Of a DNA stretch of 64,000 bases, positions 1 to 9,000 are shown piece by piece. A program made the position numbers and the translations under genes. Numbering within the stretch: position 1 is the stretch's first letter; each line of letters starts with the position of its first letter. A model generated the notes under the pieces. It did not search any database and was not told the origin of the DNA. It worked only from the letters and a program-made list of their open reading frames with translations. Source of the stretch: Serpens sp964410065 (GTDB lineage: Bacteria > Pseudomonadota > Gammaproteobacteria > Pseudomonadales > Pseudomonadaceae); contig CAYPFO010000007.1 of NCBI GenBank assembly GCA_964410065.1, positions 1-64,000 of the forward strand. Reading direction: 5' to 3'.

Positions 1-68
1 CCTTCGTGATGAACACCCTGGCCGAACTGATCCGCCAGCGCCTGCGCGGCAAGTACGCGTCGCTGTAA
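1..68 (+). CDS. pstC: PstC C-terminal fragment (phosphate ABC transporter permease), cut by the window edge
   Basis: The last 21 codons of an open frame enter from the left edge and end at TAA 66-68 (…RLRGKYASL). Position directly upstream of pstA in the same orientation, with a gap of only 15 bases containing the pstA ribosome binding site, identifies it as the end of pstC, the other membrane subunit of the Pst phosphate importer. Too little is present for a domain check, so the call rests on context. Confidence 0.8.
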   Translation, partial: FVMNTLAELIRQRLRGKYASL

Positions 69-83
69 GAGGAAGGTTTTGAC

Positions 84-1754
84 GTGAAACAGAACAACCT
101 GAAAACCTGGTTCAAAAGCGGCACACCCTGGGTGTGGATGAATGCCGGTGCGGTCGCCATCGCGGTGGTCATGACCCTGGGCCTGCTGCTGGTGATTGCG
201 ACTCGTGGCCTGGGACATTTCTGGCCGGCCGATGTGATCGAGGCGGATTACCACATGCCCGGTCAGGACAGCCGCGTGCTGGCGGGCGAAGTGGTGCAGC
301 TGGAAGAAGTACCGCGCGCCCGCCTGGCCGCGTCGGGCCTGCCGGTGACCGCCGAGGGTGGCGAGTTCATGACCCGCGAGTTGCTCAAGGTGGGTAACCG
401 CGACGTGTACGGCGCCGACTTCAGCTGGGTGGTCGGTGAATGGCTGGCCAACCTGCGCACCCCCGCCGAATTGACGGTGCTGGAGCGCCGCGAGTGGGGC
501 AACTTCTACGGCTACCTGGTCAACGTCAAGGAAAGCGGCCAACTGGTCGCCGAGGGCGAAGCCGCCTGGGGCGAGTTGCAGCGACGCATTGACCGCGTCG
601 ATGCGTTGCACAAGGACATCGTGGCGCTCGAGAAGCAGGACATCGGCCGCATCAACCATGGCCTGGAGCGCCTGCGCCTGCAGGGCCGCAAGCTGGAGCT
701 GCAGGGCCAGCTGGACGCCGTCGCCCAGGCCGACCTGGATGCCGAGCGGGCGCAGTGGGATGCCGAGTACAAAGTGCTGGAAACCCGGCTGATCGAGCTG
801 TACCAGGCGTTCAACCGTGACAGCGTGACGGTGCGTACGGTCGATGGCCAGGAGCAGGAAATCAGTCTCGGTAAGGTGGTGCGTGCCTTCCAGCCCAACG
901 CCATGTCGTTCGGCGACAAGCTCGGCTTCTACTTCATCAAACTGTGGGAGTTCGTCAGCGACGAGCCGCGCGAGGCGAACACCGAAGGCGGTATCTTCCC
1001 GGCAATCTTCGGTACGGTGCTGATGACCCTGATCATGGCGGTGATCGTCACCCCGTTCGGCGTGATCGCGGCGGTGTACCTACGCGAATACGCCAAGCAG
1101 GGCCTGCTGACCCGGGTGATTCGCATTGCGGTGAACAACCTCGCCGGCGTGCCGTCCATCGTTTACGGCGTGTTCGGTCTGGGCTTCTTCGTCTACGTAC
1201 TGGGTGGCTCCATCGACCGGCTGTTCTTCCCGGAAGCCGCGCCGGCGCCGACCTTCGGTACCCCGGGCCTGATGTGGGCCTCGCTGACCCTGGCGATCCT
1301 CACCCTGCCGGTGGTCATCGTGGCCACCGAGGAAGGCCTGGCGCGCATTCCGCGTGCGGTGCGTGAGGGCTCGCTGGCGCTCGGTGCGACCAAGGCCGAG
1401 ACGCTGTGGAAGATCGTCCTGCCGATGGCCAGCCCAGCCATGATGACCGGCCTGATCCTCGCCGTGGCCCGCGCCGCCGGTGAAGTGGCGCCGTTGATGC
1501 TGGTGGGCGTGGTCAAGCTGGCGCCGAGCCTGCCGCTGGATGGCAACTATCCCTACCTGCACCTCGACCAGAAGATCATGCACTTGGGCTTCCACATCTA
1601 CGACGTCGGCTTCCAGAGCCCCAACGTCGAAGCCGCACGCCCCTTGGTATACGCCACCGCGTTGCTGCTGGTGGTGGTAATCGCCACGTTGAACATGAGT
1701 GCGGTCTACATCCGCAACCACCTGCGCGAGAAGTACAAGGCGCTGGAACACTAA
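84..1754 (+). CDS. pstA: Phosphate ABC transporter permease PstA, long Pseudomonas form
   Basis: Inner-membrane permease of the high-affinity PstSCAB phosphate importer. The start is GTG at 84, preceded by GAGGAAGG. The protein has 556 residues, much longer than the roughly 300 of E. coli PstA. One membrane helix lies at about 17-42, then a large, partly coiled-coil hydrophilic region (about 50-285), and then the permease core from about 300. The EAA-type loop that docks on the ATPase (REGSLALGATKAETLW) starts near residue 426. It lies between pstC and pstB, the normal operon order. The long periplasmic insert is typical of Pseudomonas members of the family as I know them. Expression is expected to be PhoB dependent from a promoter upstream of the window. 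Confidence 0.96.
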   Translation: MKQNNLKTWFKSGTPWVWMNAGAVAIAVVMTLGLLLVIATRGLGHFWPADVIEADYHMPGQDSRVLAGEVVQLEEVPRARLAASGLPVTAEGGEFMTRELLKVGNRDVYGADFSWVVGEWLANLRTPAELTVLERREWGNFYGYLVNVKESGQLVAEGEAAWGELQRRIDRVDALHKDIVALEKQDIGRINHGLERLRLQGRKLELQGQLDAVAQADLDAERAQWDAEYKVLETRLIELYQAFNRDSVTVRTVDGQEQEISLGKVVRAFQPNAMSFGDKLGFYFIKLWEFVSDEPREANTEGGIFPAIFGTVLMTLIMAVIVTPFGVIAAVYLREYAKQGLLTRVIRIAVNNLAGVPSIVYGVFGLGFFVYVLGGSIDRLFFPEAAPAPTFGTPGLMWASLTLAILTLPVVIVATEEGLARIPRAVREGSLALGATKAETLWKIVLPMASPAMMTGLILAVARAAGEVAPLMLVGVVKLAPSLPLDGNYPYLHLDQKIMHLGFHIYDVGFQSPNVEAARPLVYATALLLVVVIATLNMSAVYIRNHLREKYKALEH

Positions 1755-1763
1755 CAGGCCGCC

Positions 1764-1850
1764 ATAAGCTGCAAGCTTCAAGCGGTAAGCCTCACGCACA
1801 GCGAGGCACCGGATGAGGCTTTAGCATGTGGCTTGAAGCTAGCAGCTTGA
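1764..1850. repeat. Inverted repeat of the dispersed AGCTTGCAGCTTG family (pstA-pstB gap)
   Basis: Arms at 1766-1783 and 1831-1848 are 18 bases long and complementary with one mismatch. They carry the core AAGCTGCAAGCTTCAAGC. The element fills most of the pstA-pstB gap and would form a stem-loop in the operon transcript. Related elements occur near 2729-2790, 22969-23067 and 52112-52160. Confidence 0.75.
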
Positions 1851-1871
1851 CGCTGCGAACGGAGTGAGCGA

Positions 1872-2705
1872 ATGCAAGCACAAAACCATAGCCACGGCAT
1901 CGATATCGGCGCCTTGGGTCGCAACAAGCAGAGCCTGTCGCTGGCCGACGAGAAGGTGGCGCTGGAAGTGCCCGGCCTGAACCTGTTCTACGGGCAGAAG
2001 CAGGCACTGCACAATGTCGCCCTGAACATTCCCAAGGAGCGCGTGACCGCCTTCATCGGTCCGTCCGGGTGCGGCAAGTCCACCTTGCTGCGCTGCTTCA
2101 ACCGCATGAACGACCTGGTAGACGGTTGCCGCGTCGACGGCGAGATTCGTCTCGACGGCCACGACATCTACCGCAAGGGCGAGGACGTCGCCGAGCTGCG
2201 CCGCCGCGTCGGTATGGTGTTCCAGAAGCCCAACCCGTTCCCCAAGAGCATCTACGAGAACGTCGTCTACGGCCTGCGCATCCAGGGCATCAACAAGAAG
2301 CGCACCCTCGATGAAGCCGTGGAGTGGGCACTCAAGGGCGCGGCGCTGTGGGACGAGGTCAAGGACCGCCTGCACGAGTCGGCCCTGGGCCTGTCCGGCG
2401 GCCAGCAGCAGCGTCTGGTGATCGCGCGGACCATCGCCGTGTCGCCGGAAGTCCTGCTGCTCGACGAACCCTGCTCGGCACTCGACCCGATTTCCACCCT
2501 CAAGGTGGAAGAGCTGATCTACGAGCTGAAGTCCAAGTACACCATCGTCATCGTCACCCACAACATGCAACAGGCCGCGCGCGTCTCGGACTACACGGCC
2601 TTCATGTACATGGGCAAACTGATCGAGTACGGCGACACCGACACGCTGTTCACCAACCCGGCCCAGAAGCAGACCGAAGACTACATCACCGGGCGCTACG
2701 GCTAG
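1872..2705 (+). CDS. pstB: Phosphate import ATP-binding protein PstB
   Basis: Cytoplasmic ATPase of the Pst phosphate importer, 277 residues. Walker A GPSGCGKS is at residues 63-70, the ABC signature LSGGQQQR starts near 174, and Walker B LLLDEPCSALDP near 195. The H-loop appears as VTHNMQQAARVSD. The start ATG at 1872 follows GGAGTGAGCG. The protein begins with an extra N-terminal stretch of about 30 residues before the ABC core, common in pseudomonads. It is co-oriented with pstA and phoU. The gaps on both sides contain hairpin-forming repeats, so mRNA processing between the cistrons is possible. Confidence 0.98.
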   Translation: MQAQNHSHGIDIGALGRNKQSLSLADEKVALEVPGLNLFYGQKQALHNVALNIPKERVTAFIGPSGCGKSTLLRCFNRMNDLVDGCRVDGEIRLDGHDIYRKGEDVAELRRRVGMVFQKPNPFPKSIYENVVYGLRIQGINKKRTLDEAVEWALKGAALWDEVKDRLHESALGLSGGQQQRLVIARTIAVSPEVLLLDEPCSALDPISTLKVEELIYELKSKYTIVIVTHNMQQAARVSDYTAFMYMGKLIEYGDTDTLFTNPAQKQTEDYITGRYG

Positions 2706-2728
2706 CTGGCACGCAAGACGAGAAGAGC

Positions 2729-2790
2729 GCTGGAGGCTGGAGGCTGAACGAATGGCTTCCTCGTCCAGCCTTCAGCCTTCAACCTTCAGC
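2729..2790. repeat. Inverted repeat between pstB and phoU
   Basis: Arms at 2729-2748 and 2771-2790 are complementary at 17 of 20 positions; the three mismatches are G-U compatible on one strand. It is built from repeated GGAGGCTG / CTTCAGC units. It sits just upstream of the phoU ribosome binding site and may influence mRNA stability or phoU translation. Confidence 0.65.
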
Positions 2791-2809
2791 GGCTTTTCGG
2801 AGTTTTGAT

Positions 2810-3538
2810 ATGAAAGACAATCACAGCCAACACATCTCCCAGCAGTTCAACGCCGAGCTGGAAGAGGTGCGCAGCCACCTGCTGGCCATGGGCGGCCTGG
2901 TAGAGAAGCAGGTCAACGACGCGGTCACCGCGCTGATCGAGGCCGATTCGGGCCTGGCCCAGCAGGTGCGCGAGCTCGACGAGCAGACCAACCAGATGGA
3001 GCGCGACATCGACGAGGCGTGCCTGCGCATCCTCGCGCGGCGCCAGCCGGCGGCCTCCGACCTGCGCCTGGTGATCAGCATTTCAAAATCGGTGATCGAT
3101 CTGGAGCGCATCGGTGACGAGGCGTCGAAGATTGCTCGCCGCGCCATCCAGCTGTGCGAGGAAGGTTCGGCGCCGCGTGGTTATGTCGAAGTGCGGCATA
3201 TCGGTGACCAGGTGCGCAAGATGGTGCAGGACGCGCTGGATGCCTTCGCACGCTTCGATGCCGAACTGGCCTTGGAAGTGGCGCAATACGACAAGACCGT
3301 CGACCGCGAATACAAGACCGCGTTGCGTGAGCTGGTCACCTACATGATGGAAGACCCGCGAGCGATTTCCCGCGTACTCAACGTGATCTGGGCGCTGCGC
3401 TCGCTGGAACGTATCGGCGATCATGCGCGCAACATCGCCGAGCTGGTGATTTACCTGGTGCGCGGCACCGATGTGCGGCATTTGGGCCTTAAGCGCATGC
3501 GCGAAGAAGTCCAGGGCGGCAAAGGCTCGCAGGGCTGA
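2810..3538 (+). CDS. phoU: Phosphate-specific transport system accessory protein PhoU
   Basis: Negative regulator that links the Pst importer to the PhoR kinase and keeps the Pho regulon off when phosphate is plentiful. The 242-residue protein is the family's usual length and consists of two tandem three-helix PhoU repeats. Repeat-typical segments are seen around residues 75-100 (VISISKSVIDLERIGDEASK) and near 190-210 (NVIWALRSLERIGDHARNIA). The ATG at 2810 follows CGGAG at about 2798-2802. It is the last gene of the pst operon, as in other pseudomonads. Confidence 0.97.
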   Translation: MKDNHSQHISQQFNAELEEVRSHLLAMGGLVEKQVNDAVTALIEADSGLAQQVRELDEQTNQMERDIDEACLRILARRQPAASDLRLVISISKSVIDLERIGDEASKIARRAIQLCEEGSAPRGYVEVRHIGDQVRKMVQDALDAFARFDAELALEVAQYDKTVDREYKTALRELVTYMMEDPRAISRVLNVIWALRSLERIGDHARNIAELVIYLVRGTDVRHLGLKRMREEVQGGKGSQG

Positions 3539-3876
3539 CTTGCAGAGCTCATCCCTGGCCGCGAAAGGGTGTGTGTACCGTTCGCGGCCAACGTCCAAAC
3601 GTCGAATCCCGTTTCGCCTGCCCGTCCGGCGGGACTCGCAGTAGGCCACCCGCTGATCGTTTTCAATGGCTTGCTAAAGCCAGGCCAGGGCCAGCCGATA
3701 CCCAACAGAACAGGGCACTGCTAGGTGTCAACGTACGGGGAAGCCGGCACAGCGCCTCGGTTTTCCATCTGCAGTGGGCGAAAGGGGCGGGTTTTGGCTG
3801 AATCAGCGGAACGACTTCGGGCGGCATTAAGCTATTACAGCCGACTATGCTTGGACCTCTCTATGGGGAGGGGGCG
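3539..3876. other. Intergenic stretch after phoU; one perfect hairpin
   Basis: This 338-base stretch holds no convincing gene. A perfect 9-base inverted repeat GGCCGCGAA / TTCGCGGCC (3557-3565, 3581-3589) lies 18 bases after the phoU stop and may end or protect the pst-phoU transcript, although no T-run follows. The promoter for the next gene should lie toward the right end; I could not identify a convincing -35/-10 pair. Confidence 0.5.
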
Positions 3877-4794
3877 ATGAACAAAGTCAGCGTACTGATC
3901 GTGGACGACGCGGCATTCATTCGCGATCTGGTGAAGAAGGGCTTGCGTGTGCATTTTCCCGGCATTCACATCGAAGAAGCCGTCAACGGCCGCAAGGCCC
4001 AGCAATTCCTCAGCCGTAACGCGATCGATCTCATCCTTTGCGATTGGGAGATGCCGGAAATGTCCGGCCTCGACCTGCTTACCTGGTGCCGTAGCGATGA
4101 CGCGCACAAGACCACGCCGTTCATCATGGTCACCAGCCGCGGCGATAAGGAAAATGTCGTGCAGGCGGTCAAGGCCGGTGTGAACGATTACATTGGCAAA
4201 CCTTTTACCAGCGAGCAGTTGCTCGGCAAGGTCAAGAAGGCCCTGCACCAGGCTGGACGCCTTGAAGCGCTGGCGCCTGGCAACAATAGCCAGTCCGCCT
4301 ATGCCATGGCCGGTGACTCGGTCAGCGCACTGACCGGTGCGCGCGTCGATGCGGTCAAGTCGCTGCTCAATGCCCCGCCCGTGCCGGGCGCCTCCGCAGC
4401 CACAAAGCCCGCCGTCAGCGCGTCTGCCCCCCGACCGGCGGTAAACAAGTCTCTGAACAATCGCGGGCGTGGCCAGTTGCGTCTGTCCGGCGGCATTTTG
4501 CCGTGCCTGATCAAGGACCTCAGCCTCAAAGATGCCTCGGTGCTGATCAAAAGCGCCAGTTTCATTCCGCAAGTGCTGGAAAGCGCCGTACTGGACCTGG
4601 AGCAGGGCGAAGGTGGGGAAGTGGCCCGGCTCAACGGCTATGTGCACGCCATTGCGGCGGCGGAGCCTCGGGCCGACAGCGAATGGCTGCAGTTGGTCAT
4701 GCGTTTTGTAGACAGTGATCCGAAAAAGCTCGATTACCTGTCGCGGCAGATCGCCCGCGGTACCACCCAGAAGCATTTTGTCCCCGGCGCCTGA
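3877..4794 (+). CDS. Response regulator with CheY-like receiver and PilZ-like C-terminal domain
   Basis: The 305-residue protein starts at ATG 3877 after GGGGAGGGGG; an in-frame ATG at 3847 is possible but lacks a site. The receiver (about 5-120) has the acidic pair D10/D11, the phosphoacceptor D56 (LCDWEMP), T86 and K108. A Pro/Ala-rich linker (about 150-200) leads to a C-terminal domain (about 200-300) that resembles PilZ (LIKDLSLKDASVLI) but lacks a clear RxxxR motif, so cyclic-di-GMP binding is doubtful. There is no DNA-binding domain and no adjacent kinase. PAO1 has a similar regulator gene next to phoU (from memory, PA5364). Output unknown. Confidence 0.85.
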   Translation: MNKVSVLIVDDAAFIRDLVKKGLRVHFPGIHIEEAVNGRKAQQFLSRNAIDLILCDWEMPEMSGLDLLTWCRSDDAHKTTPFIMVTSRGDKENVVQAVKAGVNDYIGKPFTSEQLLGKVKKALHQAGRLEALAPGNNSQSAYAMAGDSVSALTGARVDAVKSLLNAPPVPGASAATKPAVSASAPRPAVNKSLNNRGRGQLRLSGGILPCLIKDLSLKDASVLIKSASFIPQVLESAVLDLEQGEGGEVARLNGYVHAIAAAEPRADSEWLQLVMRFVDSDPKKLDYLSRQIARGTTQKHFVPGA

Positions 4795-4798
4795 GCCG

Positions 4799-4842
4799 GT
4801 TCACGATCACTGCGCCTCCGCATAGCTCGCATGATCGTGAAC
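4799..4842. terminator. Hairpin after the response regulator gene (putative terminator)
   Basis: A perfect 11-base inverted repeat GTTCACGATCA / TGATCGTGAAC (4799-4809, 4832-4842) begins five bases after the stop codon. The loop is 22 bases and there is no T-run, so intrinsic termination is uncertain. It could also be an mRNA-stabilising stem. Confidence 0.45.
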
Positions 4843-4977
4843 AGTTCCGACCCATCGGCCCCACCACGGGGCCGTAAATCGAACGGCTTCACAGCTTGAG
4901 TGCGCACCGCTCGCACCGTCTGGCAAGGCTCGCTAGGCTCCCGTATTCAGCCTAGTGCGGTTCAGAAAGTCCTCACC

Positions 4978-5874
4978 ATGCTTGCACGCTTGCTTCTTCT
5001 CGGCGGTCTGCTGGCCCTGTGTGCGCCCGCCACCGCCCTGACCATCTACAAATACACCGATGCCAACGGCGTGGTCACCTACAGCGACCAGGCCCGAAGC
5101 GGGGCTCAGGTGTTCGTGTTTCGCGATCGCATGGTCGAGGAGCTGGAAAATCGCGTCCATCTGACCACCCGTAAGCACGCCGCGGGCGAAACCCTGCTGG
5201 TGCACAACGAGTTGTACGCCCCGGTGGAAATCGAGCTGCGCCTGAGCGATGTGGACAATGCCTTAGGCGCTCCGGACGAGCCGGTGCGTTGGATCTTGCC
5301 CCCGCGCAGCGAGATTCGCCTGCTCACCCTGGCGCCGCGTGACCCGGCCAAACCGCTCGTCTACACGCCGAAACTGCGCCATGCCCTGGGCGATCCGCGC
5401 CTGCTGCCGACCAGCAGCCGTTATCCGCTGCCGTGGCTGGGCGGGCCATTCCGGCTGACCCAGGGCGCCAATGGCCGCTACAGCCACTTCACACCCAAAG
5501 GGCGCTACGCCATGGACATCGCCATGCCGGAAGGCACACCGATTCTGGCCGCCCGGGGTGGTGTGGTGATCAGCCTCGAAAATCAGCAGAGCGGGCGCGG
5601 CAACAACCCTTCAGGCAACTATGTGCGCATCCTGCACAACGACGGCACCATGGGCGTTTACCTGCACCTGATGCGCGGCTCGGTGCGGGTGCGAGAAGGG
5701 CAACACGTGGAAACCGGCAGTCTGATCGCCCGCTCCGGCAATACCGGCAATAGCACTGGCCCGCATTTGCACTTCGTGGTGCAGCGTAATGTCGGGCTGG
5801 CGCTGGAATCGATTCCCTTCAGCTTTACTCAGCCGGTCAACAGCCTGCCCAACTTTGCGGTAGGCGGCGAATAG
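4978..5874 (+). CDS. Exported M23 family metallopeptidase with N-terminal DUF4124 domain
   Basis: Predicted periplasmic peptidoglycan endopeptidase of the LytM/M23 family, 298 residues. A signal peptide covers about residues 1-20 (ending APATA), followed by a DUF4124-type segment (IYKYTDANGVVTYSD) at about 22-37. The M23 zinc ligands H170 and D180 (SHFTPKGRYAMD) and H263/H265 (PHLHF) are all present, so it should be catalytically active. The start at ATG 4978 is chosen because the signal peptide begins there; an upstream in-frame start at 4900 would bury it. It is monocistronic by appearance. PAO1 has a comparable gene in the same place. Confidence 0.9.
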   Translation: MLARLLLLGGLLALCAPATALTIYKYTDANGVVTYSDQARSGAQVFVFRDRMVEELENRVHLTTRKHAAGETLLVHNELYAPVEIELRLSDVDNALGAPDEPVRWILPPRSEIRLLTLAPRDPAKPLVYTPKLRHALGDPRLLPTSSRYPLPWLGGPFRLTQGANGRYSHFTPKGRYAMDIAMPEGTPILAARGGVVISLENQQSGRGNNPSGNYVRILHNDGTMGVYLHLMRGSVRVREGQHVETGSLIARSGNTGNSTGPHLHFVVQRNVGLALESIPFSFTQPVNSLPNFAVGGE

Positions 5875-5996
5875 CTGACGCGACCCTTCGTCGGCGGGCT
5901 CACTATCGCGCAGGCGAGTGTTTGGATTGACTGCTAGTTACTCGTTATCGTGCAGCTGTATACGCAGCCGTGCATCGCGAGAAGAGGGCCGCCCGT

Positions 5997-6248
5997 ATGA
6001 CCAGACTGCAGTGCGAGTATCGCGAACATGCCATCCAGGCCGATGTGGTCGAGCATCCAGACTTGCCGACGCCCTGGGCCGGTGGTTGTCATATCACCGC
6101 TCCAGACGGGCACACCACCCGGCGTATTGCCTTGCCGGTGCAATCGGCCTTCCTGGCCGACTTGGACAGTGCCCAGCGCGCATCTATCGCCCATGGCAAG
6201 TGGCTGGTGGATCGGCATCTGGATCATGGGCGGGCACTGCCTGACTAG
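5997..6248 (+). CDS. Conserved hypothetical small cytoplasmic protein
   Basis: An 83-residue protein starting MTRLQCEYREHAI. The ATG at 5997 is preceded by GAGAAGAGGG; an alternative start at 5970 would add nine residues. It has no signal peptide, membrane segment or motif I recognise. It converges on the CBS/HlyC gene with 11 bases between the stops. A small ORF at this spot beside phoR is conserved in pseudomonads as I remember. Function unknown. Confidence 0.7.
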   Translation: MTRLQCEYREHAIQADVVEHPDLPTPWAGGCHITAPDGHTTRRIALPVQSAFLADLDSAQRASIAHGKWLVDRHLDHGRALPD

Positions 6249-6259
6249 CAGGCAAGTGC

Positions 6260-7600
6260 TCAAGCCTGCTTGAGCACCTTGGCGAGGACTACCTTGGGTC
6301 CTTTCATCTTCTTGATGATGATGCGCAGGCCGTCGGTTTCCAGCACTTCTTCCTCTTCAGGCATGCGTTTGAGCGTGTCGTAGATCAAGCCGGCCAGCGT
6401 ATCCGCCTCCACATGATCGAGGTCGACATTGAGCAGGCGTTCGATCTTGAACAGCGGTGTGTCGCCGCGCACCAGAAGTTTGCCGGGTTGGTAGGCCAGG
6501 ATGCCGCGCTCGGTCTTGCGGTGTTCATCCTGGATATCACCCACCAATGCCTCGAGCACGTCCTCCATGGTCAGGTAACCGATCACCTTGCCGTCGGCCT
6601 CTTCGACCAGGGCGAAGTGGGCCCCGCCCCGGCGAAAGGTTTCCAGCAGAGTAGTCAGCGGCATGTGTCGGGACACGCGCTCCAGCGGGTGCATCAGCTC
6701 GTCGAGGTCGATCTGATCGGGCAGTTTCTCGGAGAGCGAGAGCTGCAGCAGCAGGTCCTTGATATGCAGAACGCCGATGAACTCGCCGGTTTCCTCGTCA
6801 TAGATAGGGTAGCGGCTGTATTTGTGACGACGAAACACACGGAACACGTCTTCGAGGCTGGCGCTGCGCTCTACATAGATCAGGTCTTCGCGGGAGTTGG
6901 CCCAGTCGGCAACTTCCAGCTCGCCCATCTCGACGGCCGAGGCCAGCACGCGAATATCCTGATTACTGGGGTCGTGGGCGCGATTGGAATGCAGGATCAG
7001 CTTGAGTTCTTCGCGACTGTAATGATGCTCGCTGTGTTCGCCCGGCTCACCCTGGCCGGCAATGCGCAGAATGGCATTGGCACTGGCGTTGAGCACGTAG
7101 ATGGCGGGGTACATGGCCCAATAGAACAGGTACAGGGGTACGGCGGTCCACAGCGAGAGCAGTTCCGGCTTGCGGATCGCCCACGACTTGGGCGCCAGTT
7201 CGCCGACCACGATATGCAGGTAGGAAATCACTGCGAAGGCGGCAAAGAAGGAAATCCCGTGCAGCAGGGCCTCGGAGTCGACGCCGAACAGCTTGAGCAT
7301 GGGTTCCAGCAGATGGGCGAAGGCGGGTTCACCGACCCAGCCCAGGCCCAGCGAGGCCAGGGTGATGCCCAGTTGGCACGCGGAGAGGTAGGCGTCCATC
7401 TGGTTGTGCACGGTGCGCAGAATGTGTCCACGCCAGCCGTGTTGCGCGGCGATGGCGTCGACCTTGGTGGCGCGCAGGCGAACGATGGCGAATTCAGCGG
7501 CTACGAAAAAGCCGTTGAGCAGGACAAGAAACAGGGCGAACAGAACGAGGCCGAAGTCGGCGAAGTAGGAAGCTGCGGTAAAACTCGGGGAAGGGTCCAT
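6260..7600 (-). CDS. Hemolysin-like membrane protein with DUF21/CNNM, CBS pair and CorC/HlyC domain
   Basis: The 446-residue protein has an N-terminal CNNM/DUF21 membrane domain (about 10-200, helices such as FGLVLFALFLVLLNGFFVAA), a CBS pair (about 215-340, IYDEETGEFIGVLHIKDLL and LVEEADGKVIGYLTMEDVL) and a C-terminal CorC_HlyC domain (about 355-435). The family is linked to Mg2+/Co2+ efflux or resistance; the 'hemolysin' name is historical. It lies 68 bases downstream of phoR on the same strand and may be read with phoBR. The stop codon falls inside a perfect 9-base hairpin (GTGCTCAAG / CTTGAGCAC, 6256-6264 and 6269-6277) that could help end convergent transcripts. Confidence 0.92.
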   Translation of the reverse strand: MDPSPSFTAASYFADFGLVLFALFLVLLNGFFVAAEFAIVRLRATKVDAIAAQHGWRGHILRTVHNQMDAYLSACQLGITLASLGLGWVGEPAFAHLLEPMLKLFGVDSEALLHGISFFAAFAVISYLHIVVGELAPKSWAIRKPELLSLWTAVPLYLFYWAMYPAIYVLNASANAILRIAGQGEPGEHSEHHYSREELKLILHSNRAHDPSNQDIRVLASAVEMGELEVADWANSREDLIYVERSASLEDVFRVFRRHKYSRYPIYDEETGEFIGVLHIKDLLLQLSLSEKLPDQIDLDELMHPLERVSRHMPLTTLLETFRRGGAHFALVEEADGKVIGYLTMEDVLEALVGDIQDEHRKTERGILAYQPGKLLVRGDTPLFKIERLLNVDLDHVEADTLAGLIYDTLKRMPEEEEVLETDGLRIIIKKMKGPKVVLAKVLKQA

Positions 7601-7668
7601 GGATACGAAGGTTGGCCAATGAAGCGCGCAAGATGGGCCTGCGCGCGCGATTTTTCAAGCAGAAAGGA

Positions 7669-8991
7669 TCAGTCTTTGGGATTCGACGCGTTGCGCTGAA
7701 CCAGTTGGCTACGCGGAAAATGGCAGGTGAACGTGCTGCCCTGGCCCACCGTGCTGATCACATCCAGGCGACCATGATGGCGCAACAGCACATGCTTGAC
7801 GATTGCCAGGCCCAATCCGGTGCCGCCTGTGTTGGAGGCGCGACTGGCATCCACCCGATAAAAACGCTCGGTCAGGCGGGAAATATGCCGTGGTTCGATG
7901 CCGATGCCGCTGTCGTTCACCGACAGATGGCCGCCGTGGTCGTCGCCCCACCAGCGGATCCGGATCTCGCCCTCATCCGGTGTGTACTTCACCGCATTGA
8001 ACACCAGGTTGGAAAAAGCGCTGCGCAACTCGCTTTCGCTGCCTTTGAGCTTGAGGTGCGGATCGGCCTCGAGGCTGATGGGGTGCCGACGTTCGCCGGA
8101 CAGGGCCTGGGCGTCAGCGCGGATTGACAGCAGCAACAGGTCCACTGCCACCGGCTGGTTGTCCGAGGGGTAATCGGTGGCTTCCAGGCGGGCCAGCATC
8201 AGCAGGTCATTGAGCAGGTTCTGCATGCGGCCGGCCTGCTGCTGCATCTGCTGCATGGGGCGCAGCCAGCGCGGGTTGATCTGCTCGACGTTGTCCAGCA
8301 GGGTTTCCAGGTAGCCGGTGATTACCGTCAGTGGCGTGCGCAGTTCATGGGAGACGTTGGCCACGAAGTCCTTGCGCATCTGTTCCAGAAGCTGCAGGCG
8401 CGTGACGTCACGCACCACCATCAAGTGCTCGCTCTGCCCGTACAGGGTGATGAAAAACTGCAGTTGTACGCGAGGGTTGATGGGCGAGGGCAGTTCCAGG
8501 GGATCGTGAAAATTCTGCCGGTCGAAAAACTCCTTGAAGCGAGGATGGCGAATCAGGTTGGTCACCGCCTGGCCCGTATCCTGGGGTGCGGTCAGGCCGA
8601 GCAAGGTGTGTGCGGCGGGGTTCCACCATTCCAGGTTACCGTCCCGGTCAAGCATGATCACCGCGTCCTTGAGCGCGGCTGTCGATTGCTGGGCGCGATC
8701 GATCACCGACTGCAGGCGGCTACGCGCCTGGCGGCTTCGGCGCTTCTGGTAATGGATGCGGTCGTAAAGTTCTTCCCACAAGCCGCTGGCATGGGGCACT
8801 TCATCATCCGGTTCGGCATGTTCCAGCCAGTGGCGCAGTCGCAACAGGCCGGTCAACAGCCAGGCCAGGTAAGCGGCCAGACACAGCGCCAGGCTCCAGC
8901 CCCACGCCTTGCTGAACAGGCCCAGCAGCAGGCTAGCGCCCAGCAAGAGGGCCATGTGGCGGAACAGCACACCTCGCCAATCGGAGTTCAA
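7669..8991 (-). CDS. phoR: Phosphate regulon sensor histidine kinase PhoR
   Basis: Membrane histidine kinase that phosphorylates PhoB under phosphate limitation. The 440 residues show two N-terminal hydrophobic segments (about 10-50), a charged linker, a PAS domain (about 95-195, LDRDGNLEWWNPAAHTLLG), and a HisKA helix with H215 in NVSHELRTPLTVITGYLETL. The catalytic domain has N-box NLVFNAVKYTP, G1 VNDSGIGIEP and G2 TGLGLAIV. The start ATG at 8991 is ten bases past the phoB stop, so the two are co-transcribed and probably translationally linked. Confidence 0.97.
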   Translation of the reverse strand: MNSDWRGVLFRHMALLLGASLLLGLFSKAWGWSLALCLAAYLAWLLTGLLRLRHWLEHAEPDDEVPHASGLWEELYDRIHYQKRRSRQARSRLQSVIDRAQQSTAALKDAVIMLDRDGNLEWWNPAAHTLLGLTAPQDTGQAVTNLIRHPRFKEFFDRQNFHDPLELPSPINPRVQLQFFITLYGQSEHLMVVRDVTRLQLLEQMRKDFVANVSHELRTPLTVITGYLETLLDNVEQINPRWLRPMQQMQQQAGRMQNLLNDLLMLARLEATDYPSDNQPVAVDLLLLSIRADAQALSGERRHPISLEADPHLKLKGSESELRSAFSNLVFNAVKYTPDEGEIRIRWWGDDHGGHLSVNDSGIGIEPRHISRLTERFYRVDASRASNTGGTGLGLAIVKHVLLRHHGRLDVISTVGQGSTFTCHFPRSQLVQRNASNPKD

Positions 8992-9000
8992 GGGCGTTAC

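Noticed and set aside
2324..2809. In-frame upstream extension of phoU through pstB
   Set aside because: The frame is open by chance. PhoU conserved sequence and a ribosome binding site begin at 2810.
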